Source: Coprinopsis marcescibilis | Lineage: Eukaryota > Basidiomycota > Agaricomycetes > Agaricales > Psathyrellaceae | Direction: 5' to 3' | Assembly (NCBI GenBank): GCA_004369085.1 | Contig: ML210208.1 | Location: 40,602 to 104,601, forward strand | DNA: 64,000 nucleotides | Notes under the pieces: generated by a model | Told to the model about the DNA's origin: nothing | The model's database searches: none | The model's input: the letters and a program-made list of their open reading frames with translations, nothing else | Shown: in pieces, positions 30,165 through 42,236 of the stretch | Position numbering within the stretch: position 1 is the first letter of the stretch | Layout: each line of letters opens with the position of its first letter | Position numbers and translations under genes: made by a program

Positions 30165-32734
30165 CTCAGGAACCAGAGTCCAAAGTGGCCTGACTCAAGT
30201 CATCTACAACAGTTGGAACAGGACCTTCCTGAGAAGCAAGCGGCGTCCCCAAATTTAATTCGACTGTCTGCTCACCTGAGTGCTGCACCATTTCCAAATT
30301 TCGAGTACTTACACCTGGCTTACGCTCACAGCTGTCTATCGCATTGAAAGCATCGGAACCACCGCAATCGGACATTCGAAGTTCCAGACCACGACCCAGG
30401 CTGGCCTTTCGCCTTCCCAAGAGGGTTGTGCAACGGAGCTCGTGTATGTGGCGCTAAGGTGAATGGAGACTCTTTTTGAGAATTCTCGAGCTTGTGAACA
30501 TTTCGAGCCTAAAGATACCCGACAAAGCCTCCTTCTCCGTGTAGGTCGGTAGTCATTCTCTACATATCGCTTCAAGAATTGCTCGAGGTTGCACGATCTT
30601 GCATTTCGGGCAGCCATTTCAAATTGTTGAAGACGCGAAGGACTCAGAGCCGAGATGGTGTATCTATCGGTCAGGCCTTCCGAGCGCTCCAAGGCATGAT
30701 CTTGTTGATGATCACAATGTATCCATGCTTGACGGTACTCAGACGAGCCCCTGTTACAGCCCTACGCCGCAAGGCTTATGCATAGGTTGACAGAAATGGG
30801 CAGAAAGAACGCGCAAGAAGCCAAACGCCGAGGCGCTTACTCGCCAAGTATTTGGTATTGCAGTCTAGGAAGCGAGGAACACAACGTTGCCGGTTTCGTA
30901 AAGGCTAACTGTAGGCTGACAACTCGAGCAAAGTTTAGAAATCTTGTTACGCTTTGCTGCTGCCTTAAAAGAAATTTTAACCCGTGCTGAAGGAGGTATT
31001 GAGCCTTGAAGCTGTGCCAAGAAACAGCTCTCTCTCAGCAGTACTTGTTTAAGGAAGTAGCGAGTCCGAATTTTGGTCTATCAGACCTTGAACCAGACTC
31101 CATCTTGGCGTAAATGTACATCTGGCAGGTTTCGATGCATGTCAGGTCTACTTAGCTCAAGGTGTGGCAACGTCCTCAAAATAGGTGGTAATCCAGAACC
31201 CCGACGCCATCTAAACCTGGGTTTGATAAACCAACATCGCATCTCCCGCCCGAGTGATTCTGGAATTCTGGGCATGTCTGCACCCCTCCGTAAGCTTCGC
31301 TTATACAATCAGGACCCATGGCCTGGGGCGAAGTGTGGCTAGACACGAACAAGTACGTTACGGGCCTACATGGCAGTGAGAGCAGATTGGGGAAGTGGAT
31401 TTGCTGGGTCAGACGGAACAGGGAGTTCGGATTTCCGCGGGTGAAGATGTACGCCTCTCGTAACGTCGCCCGTGTCTGCCTGCTACATATCACCCTTGAG
31501 CACGGTTGACTTTGCGCCGCTACTGGAAGGGTTCCTTGATAACCAGATTCGTACAGAAGTGGTGCTGGCGCTCAGCGTACCCTGTCATGCCAGATTATGG
31601 ACGGCTGACTGAGCATTCTTCGTAACTGCTTCACAGGGATCTCCAACGCAAGCCACTCCATCGTGGACCTTCCTTCAATCTATATCTATATCTTGTTTCA
31701 ACATCGCAAAGTACTTCGCTCTCTTTGCCTCGCCAGCCCGCAAACCTGTATTTAAAGCAATCTCGCTGTCAACCGTAGTCGCACTCTATATTCATATTGA
31801 TAGATCAAGTCTGAGCTAAATCCCCGGGTGCTGCCAGCGACTTTGGAACGAGGAAGAAGATCTTTCTGTGTATGTGCACCGGTCTGTCAGGAGCCTCAGT
31901 AGGCCGCGCACTATGTGTTGGGTAGCTGAGACGGTCTCGAGTGAGGGGCGGTAGGTGGTACGTCCGCTTTGAAATGTGAAAGGCAGCAGCAAGTTACATG
32001 ACATGGCCACTCGCACTTCCAGACACCAGTGAAACAAAGATTTCCCGTCGTTCAGCTGCTTATTGATAAAAGAGCGAAGCTGGCTACTGAGCATCAGCTC
32101 AAGGACCTGTTTAATGCTACCTGCTAGAGTTTCACATATTGATGGTGACGGGCATAGCATATCAGGATCAATATGACAATGTTGTTTGGGTGCGTGATGA
32201 AACACAGAAAAGGCCATCAATAAATCGCTTTAGTTTCCCGGGTTTCTGCAGCTGGTTCTTCAAAGTTGCTAGACCTACATGTCTGAGTTACCGCATATAA
32301 CCTGTTGGAATCCGTTTACTACCAATGACCCTCAATAGACGCCCATGCACAAATCTTACAACTTGAAATGTAGATATCTTGGTATATCCCCCAGTTGCTA
32401 GTACACCTCTGGCAGGCGACGGATGCTGAAGATTTGGATATAATCGAAACCCTGCGAATTGGCACCTTGTCTCAGTCATGCTGTAGCACCATGATGCCCG
32501 GGATCGCACTTCCATATACGCGGACTCTCGGCCTATACGGAGAGCGTTAGGACACATTAGCGGATCGCACTTCAACTTCAATGTGCGTGGACTCTCGGCT
32601 TATACGAAGATAAGGATAGTGGAACCTTTACTGAATTGCGCGTCCGGCCGGCCGTTCACTTTCGACCACAGTATAAAGTCGAACGCCCCCAATGCAAAAT
32701 AGATACTCAAATTACTAATCTCCTCGTCTTAGCT
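30165..32734. other. Gene-poor interval (2.6 kb)
   Basis: Between the divergent hydrophobin (-) and SDR (+) genes. Scattered open frames of 60-135 codons occur on both strands (for example 30336-30692 and 31816-32220, both minus). None shows a recognised domain or consistent splicing into a longer product. A short direct repeat at 32501-32608 is the only structure noted. The interval may contain decayed coding sequence. Confidence 0.45.
32501..32608 (+). repeat. Imperfect direct repeat upstream of the SDR gene
   Basis: Two copies share GGATCGCACTTC, then GGACTCTCGGC, then TATACG. The first spans 32501-32542 and the second 32562-32608. The second copy has a few extra bases between the shared blocks. 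The repeat ends about 125 bp before the proposed SDR start codon. Confidence 0.7.
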
Positions 32735-34058
32735 ATGCAACCTACCTTCTGCGCTTTCATCAAGACTCAGCGTGCGGAAGTCCCGCCTGTGATACACGCA
32801 GACCTTGCAGGAAAGGTGGTCCTAGTTGTTGGGGGAAACACCGGCATTGGCTATGAAACTGCCAAGCACTTCGCCCAGATGAACCCTGCAAAGGTGATTA
32901 TCGCCTGTCGAAGCCAAGAGAGGGGTCGTGCCGCTGTTGCAAGTGCGTATATGTTCGGTCTGCTTTGCTTCCTGCACAGGTGTGGACTAACTATAATCGT
33001 CCAGAGATGAGACAGGAAACAGGCTTCGACAACATCGAGCTGAAAATCGTTGATCTGGCCAAGTTCTCGTCTGTAGTTGCTTTCTCGGATGACTTTATCA
33101 AGGAGGAGAAGCGGCTTGACATACTCATCGCAAACGCTGCTGTTTCTATGGAAGACTACACAACTACCAGCGACGGCTGGGAGATGACGTGAGCAAGCGT
33201 GTATATCTTCAGCCGCAAGTTACGCCGTTACTGACAGCGCAATTTTGATTGTAGCCTGCAAGTAAACAATCTCTCCACCCTATTGTTTTGCATTCGGCTG
33301 GCTCCGCTACTAATCGAAACTGCTGAGAAGAACAGGGGTACTCATCCCCGACTCGTCATATTGGGAAGTACCTTGCACTACGACATTCGTAAATTTGAGA
33401 GAAAGGTGCTCGAGTCCAATAATCCACTGCGAGCGCTTAGCAGTCGGGAAAGCTCCACCTCATCGTAAGCTCTCGCATACTGTTACGGATCTGTACCTAC
33501 TCACACGGCGTGCTCATATAGTAACATGCTCGTTCGCTACTCCGAGAGCAAACGTACGGAGACTTTGACGTCAGCATGTTCCCCGAAATATTGCTAATGC
33601 TTTCATTTTTGCAGTTCTTGTTGTCTTTATGATGCGCTCGCTGGCAAATATCTTGAAGAACAAGGGGGTGATTGTGAATAGCGTTTGCCCTGGATACTGC
33701 TCTTCCGAGCTCCAGCGCAATGTTACCGGGCCAAAGAGAGTGCTCTTCAAGGGAATAGAAATGTACATGGCGTGGACTGCCGAGGAGGGCAGTCGTCAAG
33801 TCGTGTGGGCAGCACTGGCAAACGAGGATAATGCAGGTACAATGAACGACGTCTTCTGCTCGGCGATGAAGGTCCAAGAGACAAGCGACTTTAGCATCAG
33901 TAGTAGCGGGAGGAAGGCTCAAGAAGATTTCTGGGTACGTCCTTGCTCTTATTCCTGTTGACGGGCTTAACTCATTTATTATTTGTTAGACCAACTTCAT
34001 TGAAGAGCTCTCTAAAGTCGACCCCAAGGTTCCAGAGATTTTGAGAGATATTCGGTAG
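32735..34058 (+). CDS. Short-chain dehydrogenase/reductase, retinol-dehydrogenase-like
   Basis: NAD(P)-dependent oxidoreductase of the SDR superfamily; the substrate cannot be assigned. Six exons (32735-32942, 33005-33188, 33255-33464, 33522-33553, 33615-33934, 33990-34058) join in frame to 340 residues. The cofactor-binding motif is VVGGNTGIGYETA (GxxxGIG). IIACRS follows, at the position that usually favours NADP. DILIANAAVS corresponds to the NNAG motif, here N-A-A. The catalytic block is split by introns: exon 4 is only 32 nt and encodes NMLVRYSESK, giving Y-x-x-x-K, followed by LLVVFMMRSLANIL. The C-terminal part includes VNSVCPGYCSSEL, the PG motif after the active site. The length and order of motifs match fungal retinol-dehydrogenase/WW-domain-oxidoreductase-like SDRs. 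I start at the Met at 32735 since it is the first in-frame ATG before the domain. Confidence 0.88.
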
Positions 34059-34194
34059 AGGGACTTGGTCCTTATTAATTGTCTTCGGCGAACTTGGGTT
34101 CGAGTTACGGGCTTTGAGCAATATACATCACTTTTGGAATTTCCAACAGATATAAGACGCAGTTTGGACGTATATAAGTTTACAATTTTCTTCT

Positions 34195-34707
34195 TTATGC
34201 AGTACGAGTAATCAATTCCTCCTTCGCCGAATCCAAGCTCATAGTCTCAAGCCTGGTCACAATTTTCATCTCCGCCGACTGGCCAGCCTGTTTGCTGAGT
34301 TCATGGGTGACGGTGGCGGTCGTGAAGAAAGCATCGGTGGCCACTAGGTTGGCTGTTTTGGTGTCCTCCGCAGCCTTGCGGGTAATAATGTCGGTCTCCG
34401 ACGCAGCATCAGCATCAGCCTCGACCTCCACCTTCCCCTCGACGTTCTCTTTGTCCGGAGATCCATACGTGATGGAGGCTTCATCCAGCTCTTCCTCCGC
34501 CTCCTCCTCCCTCTCGACTTCAACGCGTGTGTGGGTATCTCTGTTTTCAGTCATCCTGCTTGAACCAGAACCGGATGGCCTGTGGAAAAACGGAGGCGCA
34601 ATTTGCAACAGCTGCTGCCTGAGGTATTCGGCTGGAGTTTTACCATCGATGAGGATGGGCTTAGAGTCAACGGGGAATTCCAGGGACCAGGTAGCGTCGG
34701 CGGACAT
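34195..34707 (-). CDS. Acidic hypothetical protein, 5' end uncertain
   Basis: A 170-codon frame: MSADATWSLEFPVDSKPILI, then TPAEYLRQQLLQIAPPFF, then a Glu-rich stretch (VEREEEAEEELDEAS) and a C-terminal part without known motif. The frame is open upstream of the first Met to about 34809, reading LLIDGSIDLIRAQAIKRLAA and EHYIPILILLPA. There it meets a possible splice acceptor (GGTAG). The true protein may therefore be longer, with exons in the unresolved interval to the right. No family recognised. Confidence 0.45.
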   Translation of the reverse strand: MSADATWSLEFPVDSKPILIDGKTPAEYLRQQLLQIAPPFFHRPSGSGSSRMTENRDTHTRVEVEREEEAEEELDEASITYGSPDKENVEGKVEVEADADAASETDIITRKAAEDTKTANLVATDAFFTTATVTHELSKQAGQSAEMKIVTRLETMSLDSAKEELITRTA

Positions 34708-34809
34708 CGTTGCGGGCAGCAGAATAAGGATGGGAATATAATGCTCAGCAGCAAGCCTCTTTATAGCCTGGGCTCGAATTAAATCGATGCTACCATCGAT
34801 AAGAAGCTT

Positions 34810-36649
34810 CTACCAGCATGGCGAATGCGATTTCGGAGCGAGTTCAGACCCAACTTGATCCTCACAACAGAGACCGTGCCATTGAAGTCAGAAGGGATGG
34901 AAATGGATTGATTCCAAGGTGTTTCGAACGTCCCAGTGGTGGTACAGTGGCGCGATTGAAGCGTCTTGGCATATTGGTCGAGCATTGGGGCGCAAGGTCA
35001 TGAGTTGTTCGAGCTGGTTCCAGAGCCAGGAGGCTTGTTGGTATGAGAGAGTGTTGGGACCTTGTCCATAACATGGCGGTGGAGGGTCAAAACGCGAGTA
35101 TTTTGCCAGTTATCAATCGATACGGGCCGCGGTGTTCATCTATTGCATAACTTGAGGCGAGAGCAGCAAGGATTATCAAGGTCGAACTGATCGCGAGCGG
35201 GTCCAATCCCCCCCCCTAGCGACCTGCGCAAACTGGACATCTTTGGGTAACTCCGAGTATTTTGATGAGGGAGAATGCTGCAGGTACGGTTGCGGTTGTG
35301 GAGGGCATCGATGTTGGCCTCTTGCTTGTTCCAGCCAAGGAGGTTCCCGACGGGTTGCATGCGAAGGACTCTCCTACAGCGACGGCGCGAACACCTGTTC
35401 TGAGCATGTGTCGACCTTAGAGATGATGCAGTGTGTATGGCACCCACTATGGCACAAAGCCAGACGGGCTCCTCCTTGCTTTTGACCAACTTTGGCAGTC
35501 GAGGGCGAGGACGCGGTCGATCCAGTTTCGGTTTTTGGCCTCGAAGATACGTCCCATTTCACGAAAACAGGGCAACGGTACAGGGTCCTGAGATGCTTTG
35601 GGGCGAGAGGGCGCACCATAATCGCGAGATTCGTCGAGTTGCGACGGATTCTGGTGGGTTGTGGGCTACCACATCACAGACTGCACGAAGAGCACTGAGA
35701 GAACCTTTGAGCCAGGTGTGTCCGGTGGGTACAGAAATGAATAACACCGCACGCGACAGATTTGTGGGCAACGGGCACTATGTTTGTCGTCTTGTAGAGA
35801 AAGGTCGCCGGTTGTGACATTTGCCCTCTTGCTATTAGCTATTAAGGATGGTGTGTTGGTGGAGGTTATTATCAAGGATACGTTCGAGCCAGCTGATGAG
35901 GCTTTGAGAGCCACTCCCAGGTAAGGGCCCAGATACGACCTCGTTGGGCCACCACTCACCTCAACGTTGGGTCAATCTGTATGTGGGGACCTGTGTACTT
36001 GTTGCCGTTAGATCTACATAACATGACAGCAGGCAATCTTCCGCACCGTTATCATATTGCAACCTTGTCCCAGATATTTGCTGTTTTCACAGTCTAAGCG
36101 ACACCGATGCCCTCAGAGGGTTAATTTTAAGCTTAAAAGCTTTAAGATTGCCTCCCTTGATTCTGGTCCGAACGAAAAACGGTTGGATGGGCCACCGGCG
36201 TCATGATCGAAAATTCCTGGTCCGTGCGTTATGCTGTACCTACCGACGCGCCTGCTCCGAGCCTTCGGCACCAAGCGATATGGACTTTTCTTCTTCACTA
36301 ATTCATGGGTTCTTTATGCCTTTGCGAGCCTCTCAAAAGGCGAAAACAGGGGCAACAACTCACTGTGAACACGATGAGGGCATTTGTTACGGAAATCCGT
36401 CACATGGGGGACCCACATTAGACGACAGACAGGCATGGTTTCGATGGGAAGGAACTGGAAGCCGGGGATGGGTTTCCGGCAAACACTACTGCCAGTGGGA
36501 GGTAGGTGAGAGCGCACTTCACCCTAATGGAAACTATCAAAATTCCAATCAAACATATAACTATTTAGGAAGATGGTGGACCACGGTTCAACGTCCAACA
36601 TCTACCCACCCCATCTCTCCATTCTTGAACCCGTACACGCTCTTGGACC
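34810..36649. other. Unresolved interval with coding-like fragments
   Basis: About 1.8 kb. On the minus strand several fragments read like protein but do not splice together convincingly: KYSRFDPPPPCYGQG, then LSYQQASWLWNQLEQLMTLR (about 35110-34905), and a hydrophobic piece AISSTLIILAALASSYAI (about 35200-35150). On the plus strand, about 35840-35930 reads LVEVIIKDTFEPADEALRAT up to a GTAAGG donor. Stops interrupt all longer joins I tried. It may be upstream exons of the acidic hypothetical gene, a separate gene with many introns, or a pseudogene. Confidence 0.4.
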
Positions 36650-37548
36650 ATGGCAGTCACTCGAAAGCTCCCTACCTGGATATCATACTGGTTTATTCTA
36701 ACGTGCCCTGTCGTTCTGTGGGATGTTGGTTACTGTTACCTGAGGTGCGCGGTGCCATTGCTCAAATATTCGCGAAGGAAGTGCTGATAGGTTTCGCAGG
36801 CCCCGTTCGATGGTGGTACGTCCCAAGCAATATGGATTCTTTACAACAGCGCTGACTACGCGCTTATGTGGATAGGGGGGTGATTTACATTGGATTTGGT
36901 GGCCCTACGCGCTTCAACAAGAGGTACGTCAAGTACCAACCCCCAGGCTCAATTTCGTGCTAACAGCCCTAGCTTGACCACGTACGTTAGAATGGCGCAC
37001 TCACCGCGAAATCCAAATTCTCAATGCTCTAACCGCAGGTCTATGGATTGCCGTCCTTCAACTCTGGTGACGGCTTCACCAACGCCCAGTGTACGCACTT
37101 GCTCACCCCTCGCGCGTTATTCGACCGCTGATCACATATAAACAAACCTACAGCCCTGCTCAACATCTTTGAAACCATTGGCAGCCTCTCTTACGTCTAC
37201 CTCGCCCACATCTCCAAGTCCCCCGTAGCACCCCTCGTTGGATTCGGCGCTGCCCTTGCCACGTTCGCGAAAACGGTCTTGTACTGGGCCCAGGAGTACT
37301 ATTGCGGTTTCTGTGCTATCGGCCACAACAGCGTGCCCCGACTGGCCCTCTGGGCACTCACCAACGGGTACGTCACCCCATGATGCTTTACACCGGTACA
37401 TAGCAGATAACTAACAGGGCCGGTGACTGCCAGACTTTGGATCGTCTTCCCTTTCATCATCGTCCTCCAACTCGGAAGCCACCTCGCTGGGAGCTTGCGC
37501 ATTGCCGCAAAGACCGAAGCCGCCACCAAGAAGACCAAATCAAAGTAG
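36650..37548 (+). CDS. Emopamil-binding protein / EXPERA-domain sterol isomerase family
   Basis: ER membrane protein of the EBP (3-beta-hydroxysteroid delta8-delta7 isomerase-like) family. Seven exons (36650-36744, 36800-36815, 36876-36923, 36973-36981, 37039-37090, 37154-37367, 37434-37548) join in frame to 182 residues. The first membrane helix is WISYWFILTCPVVLWDVGYC. RSMVGGDLHWIWWPYALQQE follows, then LDHVYGLPSFNSGDGFTNAQ. The D.VYG...F..GDGFT.AQ block is the EXPERA hallmark. Two further helices read LLNIFETIGSLSYVYLAHIS and VGFGAALATFAKTVLYWAQE, and the last is LWIVFPFIIVLQLGSHLAGS before a Lys-rich tail. The model needs one 16-nt exon and one 9-nt exon; both have GT/AG-type borders, and without the 9-nt exon the conserved LDH before VYG is lost. 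Whether it is a true sterol isomerase or an EBP-like paralogue cannot be told. Confidence 0.85.
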
Positions 37549-37927
37549 TCGACCGCGAAAACTATGCAGTCGAGCTTGTAATAAGGGCGTACTTATACAC
37601 ATGGCACATTTCCGAAGCCTGTAATGTAAACACACTTTCCAATGCGTGATCTAAGATTGACCGGCACATTCCCCGACCGTTCTTGACATGCACAGATATT
37701 TGCAAAGGTTATATTCTTGAAATGATGACCGACTGGAATACAAAAAGGCTAAGACAAAATTATACTACGTAAAATGGGGCATCGCTGTGCGTGCAGATAT
37801 AATACACTCCATCCACCTGCTCAAATTAAACTATATACAGCAAGATGACAAAAAACGGGGTGAGCGCAGGTTTCAGGGTTCGTAGAAGAGGTGTCGTTAT
37901 GACCGTAAAAAGTTCCCGTAGCGTTCA

Positions 37928-40704
37928 TTAAGCTGCAGAGGCTTTGGGAGGCTCTGTGTATTTTCCGCTGCCTTTTGAGAAGACGTCCTAAAAAGAGCGA
38001 GAGCGTTTCAGGAAACGATGATGTATACATTGGACGAGAGGACAAACCTTGATGACACCCCTGGTGATCTGCATGATCGCACTTCTTGACTCGAAGACTG
38101 GGTAGATGACGACAGCAACCGCAGAACAGAACGTCCAGCTGATCCCGATGGCAACCCAACCAGTGAACCCACCAACAGTATAGATATGCTGGGAGAAGAA
38201 GAGCGGCAGGGGGATGAGAAGGATGAGGATGACGAACTAAAGGGGAGTCAAATTAGGGACCTCGCTCAATGGAGTAGTACTCGAAAGAGTGCGTACCAAG
38301 CTGATAGACGACCAAGCAGCAAAGTTGAACGCCTTGGTCAAAGCAACCGGGTCGAGCTCGTTGTCCTCTTCCGCGCGGTCAAACGAGTCTGCGATCGATT
38401 CTGCCTTGGCAACAACATCTTCACCCTTCTTCTCACTTGAAGTTTCTGACTTTTCATCTTCCTTGGCAACAGGGTCAATCTTGTTCATGGCGCGAGTTGA
38501 CTCCCAGTTGAAATCGGCGGGCCGCTACGATATGGTTAACAGGTGTCCAGAAAATACAGGGCACGAAAGAGAACTCACGATGAGGGAGGTGACGACGGAA
38601 ATTATACCGCCAGAGATAATCGACGCGACGTTTCCGGCAAGCATAGGGTAATCGCCTCCAGTAGTCTGTAGCCGTGTAAGTCATGCAAAAATGGACAGTG
38701 GTATATACCACACACCTCGACAGTGAGGAGACCATCGTGGAGCTTGGCAGTGGTGACCAACCAGGCAATCATGCCAGCGATGAGACCAAAGATAGATCCA
38801 CCCAAGCATCCCCACTTGTTGGCCTTGCTCCAGGTAATGGAAAGTGCGATAGGCACGACCGCAGAGCCCAGAGCAACTCCCATGAAGGTCTGTGGTCGTT
38901 TGAGCAAACACGGCCATCACTAAAGAGAATCAGAACTCACATAAAGCCAACCAAGGGAGATACCAATGTAGAAAAAGATGGTCGCTGCAACACCACAAAC
39001 CACAGCATAGGCGACGACACCAATGTGACCAACTCGGAGAATTTGCTCCTCTGTAGCGTTAGGGTTGAAGTAGGTTTTGTAGACGTCGTATGTGATGATA
39101 GTCGAGACGGCAATGAGCTCGGCAGAGCATGCACCTACAGATTCGGATTAGTAGATGTTAATGTTTTAACTGGAAAATGAGTGATACGCACTCGTTACAG
39201 CCAAGAACAGAAGGATGAGCATAGCGGCGGCACCACTTTTACCGAGCAACGCAGCGGCGGCCGCAGAGGCAGGGAGACCAGCAGAGACATCGGCAGGGGA
39301 CAAAATCCTCATGTCGGGGTCACCCTTCAGTGCGACAGCGGCAAGACCGAGGGTAGTGGCGAAGGTGAACGGGATGGCAAACCTGAACACGTTGGTCAGA
39401 ACACAGTTGCTCCTCAAAGCAAGGAAACAGTAAGCTTACCAGGCAAGACCACCAAGGAGGTAAGCCTTGACAGTGGTTCCAGGACGACTGGCAATAGCAC
39501 GCTGCCAGTAGGCTTGATCTTGGAACACAGTCGCGAAGTTGCCGACGATGTTGATGACACCGAAAATGAGACCGCTCTTGGATCGCATGGTCACATATGA
39601 ACCTCCCGCGTTGCCGTCAAGAGGATTATCGATGGAGGCCTGGGCCAAAAGTTCGTACATCTTGGCGGGGCTGCCGATCTTCGGGCTGGTAGCATACACG
39701 GTGAAGATGAAGGTCAGGATGATGACGAATAGGGCAGCCGTGTGGGTGCTGTGTCAAAGTCAGACTCTGAAAGAGATTCCATCTGCAAGAAGGACATACT
39801 AGTCGCAAAGCAGAGTCGAACGCATGCCACCAACGACGACGTAGATGGCAACACCAGCAGGGATCAAGAAGGAGGCCTATGGTCCGTTTAGATATTGAGT
39901 CTCTAGACGAGCTCTTAAAGGTACTAACCGCGACAGTGTGCATGCCCGTGAGGTCCGTAACTGTTGCAGCACCACCAAGGACAAGCATAGAGCTGACGAT
40001 GATGTTGGTAGCGAGACTGGGGCCAAGTAAGTTGGAGAACGGTGATAAGCGAGGTCTAACACTCACCCAAAGAACATGAAGATGAGATGAGCAGCCTTGC
40101 CCCATCGCTGACCAACAATTTCCAACCAAGTATGTGCATAGGGTGCATTCAATTTCAGTTTCGCTGCCAACTACATAGATAGACGTCAATGAGTATCAAC
40201 ACACACACGCAAAAAACAGGACCGTACCATTGCGAACAACAAAATCTGGATCGTGGCACCAGCTCCATACCACCAGGGACCGGAAAGACCTGAGAGGTTA
40301 AAAGGTTAACCATGGGATGTCACCACCGGGTCGGTGCGCTTACCGAACTTATACGCTACTGCGCTACTTTGCAACTATGAGGAGTTCACATTTAGTATCC
40401 AAACGAAGCGGAAAACAGTGCTACTCACCAATGTAGCAGCCCATGTCCACGCAGAGACAATACCTGCTGCGATGAGACCAGGCTTGATGCTACGAGAAGC
40501 ACTGTTGAATTCCTCAGAGCTCTTGGGCGAGAAGCCGGTATATCGGGCTTGGACCGCAGTCAAGACGATCATAAACCCAGAGAAAAACAGGCCCATCCCA
40601 ATGACTGTCACACGTATGTCAGCACCCGCGACATATGGAAGACACTAGAAATAGAGCTTACCGACGCCATATCCAGCGCCTTGAGGAAGAAGTTTCTCTG
40701 ACAT
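37928..40704 (-). CDS. DUR3: Urea active transporter, DUR3-type sodium/solute symporter family
   Basis: Plasma-membrane importer of urea (and in yeast polyamines) driven by an ion gradient. The minus-strand start at 40704 opens MSEKLLPQGAGYGV. The following exons contain FSGFMIVLTAVQARYTGF, SASRSIKPGLIAAGIVSAWT, WAATLLQSSAVAYKFGLSGP and WWYGAGATIQILLFA. These match the DUR3 core, where sampled segments of the SSS family are strongly conserved. Later blocks are APYAHTWLEIVGQRWGKAAH, FATVFQDQAYWQRAIASRP and AELIAVSTIITYDVYKTYFN. A hydrophilic Lys/Glu-rich loop precedes the last two helices, and the protein ends TEPPKASAA at TAA (37928-37930). There are about twelve short introns. About 15 membrane segments are expected. 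DUR3 genes are usually induced under nitrogen limitation; the upstream region contains GATA-type sequences but I did not analyse them in detail. Confidence 0.9.
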
Positions 40705-42236
40705 CCTTGGGGGTCAAAGTGTGTCGACGAGCCGGCTACTGGTGACTGGAGAGGTCTGAAGAGAACTTCAAACCGTGTCGGCAAGGCTAGTAGACAGAGA
40801 GACTCAGCAAAATCTCAGTTTCTTTATATACCCTCACCAGTGCCATCGTGCCCATCATGTAGTACGGAGTGACTGATAAGCCTTCTGACCCCGTGGCACG
40901 AGATTCGAACTCCAAAGTAGCTCTGTAAGGGCAGAGAATCAGATAAATGACTCGTTCCTGACCACTTTACGACATATTGTGCCAGAGACTGGGACCAATA
41001 CGATAAGGAAGTCCTGTGGCAAAGATAATGTTAGAGCCTGCACGGATTGAGTTCGGAGAGAAGAGAACAACTGTATGTGGTCCAGAGATAAGCTGCTTGG
41101 GGTTAACCGGCAATTTGCGGGCGCGTTTTGATTGTTGGTCCCGTGATGCGTGACAGGAAGCGGCTTGGCGTGCTTAGATTTGAAATGAGCGCTTAGCGCT
41201 TAACGCTCGCTGGAACGAACACATTGGGCTGGTAAGGAGAAAGATTGAGTATGCATAGGCAGCTATAAGAGCCAAAGTGTACAAACCAGCTCCTAGTGCG
41301 ATGCAGGGTACACTCGGGGAGGGTCTGATCTAACCTCTTTACAATAAATAAGGGTCACATTATCAGATTCACGGTGTCATTGCTCAAATGCCGTGGTGAA
41401 TGGAATCTCAAAGTGTGCTTCTTAATCAAGGTTAGCCGGGAGCCTCTAGTAGCGTAGTACTATTACATTCATTAACTTACTACTGCAGAAACATCGAGGC
41501 CTTCATAGAAGCTTTCTCGGTCTACCCTCAACAACTTCAACAAGTCACTGGGCGGCGGTTTCGGAGGTTCGGGCTTAGCTACCATACCATCAGTCCGATA
41601 AGAAGCTGCCCTGTCTTTGCCACTTTCACATACATACACTCGGCAGCTTGGCAAAACGACCTTATCACATAGCGCCCACTGTTGGTTTCTAGGATTAAGG
41701 TTTGTTTCGAGTCGGACGACCTAGATATGGCCGCAATCACAAAGATATATGATATATCCCTCCAACAACGATATTCGGCTCAAGTACACCTGATGGATGT
41801 GTGGACTTGTGTGGAACGCTTCCTTTGAGCAGCCAAAGGGATTCCTGACCCTGAAACTTGATCGAAGCTCTTATCTTAAAATCGAGCTTATTCAGTGTAC
41901 GCTTATTTTGGGTTGTTCTCCGCCAGCAACTCGAGAGAGGTTGGAATGATCTTCAGGGTTTTAATGAATACACGACACTGATATGAGCGGCGGCAATTAA
42001 TCCAATTCTAGACGTCCTCCGCTTGGGTTTTCCCAACCTTGAGCTGCCTTGAGCCTCCTTGAGCTGCCTTACCCCATATATAAATAACAGCCATATAGTC
42101 ACTATCAAGGTTTCTTTTGTTCGTACCACAAAGTTAACGCTAATTTGGAGCTCGGATGGCCCCGCATCCCTACTTTTATATCTCAGGCCCTCGTCACAGC
42201 CATCATCCGCAGCAGTGTGTTCGAAGATAAGAGGGT
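40705..42236. other. Divergent intergenic region, no gene seen
   Basis: About 1.5 kb between the DUR3-type gene (-) and the conserved hypothetical gene (+). It should contain both promoters. A 10-bp tandem repeat (42037-42070) lies near the right end. No convincing open frame. Confidence 0.55.
42037..42070 (+). repeat. Short 10-bp tandem repeat
   Basis: Three and a half units of CCTTGAGCTG / CCTTGAGCCT / CCTTGAGCTG / CCTT, about 170-200 bp upstream of the start codon of the gene at 42237. Confidence 0.8.

Noticed and set aside
30336..30692. 118-codon minus-strand open frame in the gene-poor interval
   Set aside because: No domain or coding-like conservation visible; overlapping open frames on the other strand.
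40885..40975. Possible tRNA on the minus strand (TTCGAATC box with a CTCTG/CAGAG stem)
   Set aside because: T-stem pairs only three bases, the anticodon loop has the wrong length, and no acceptor stem closes.
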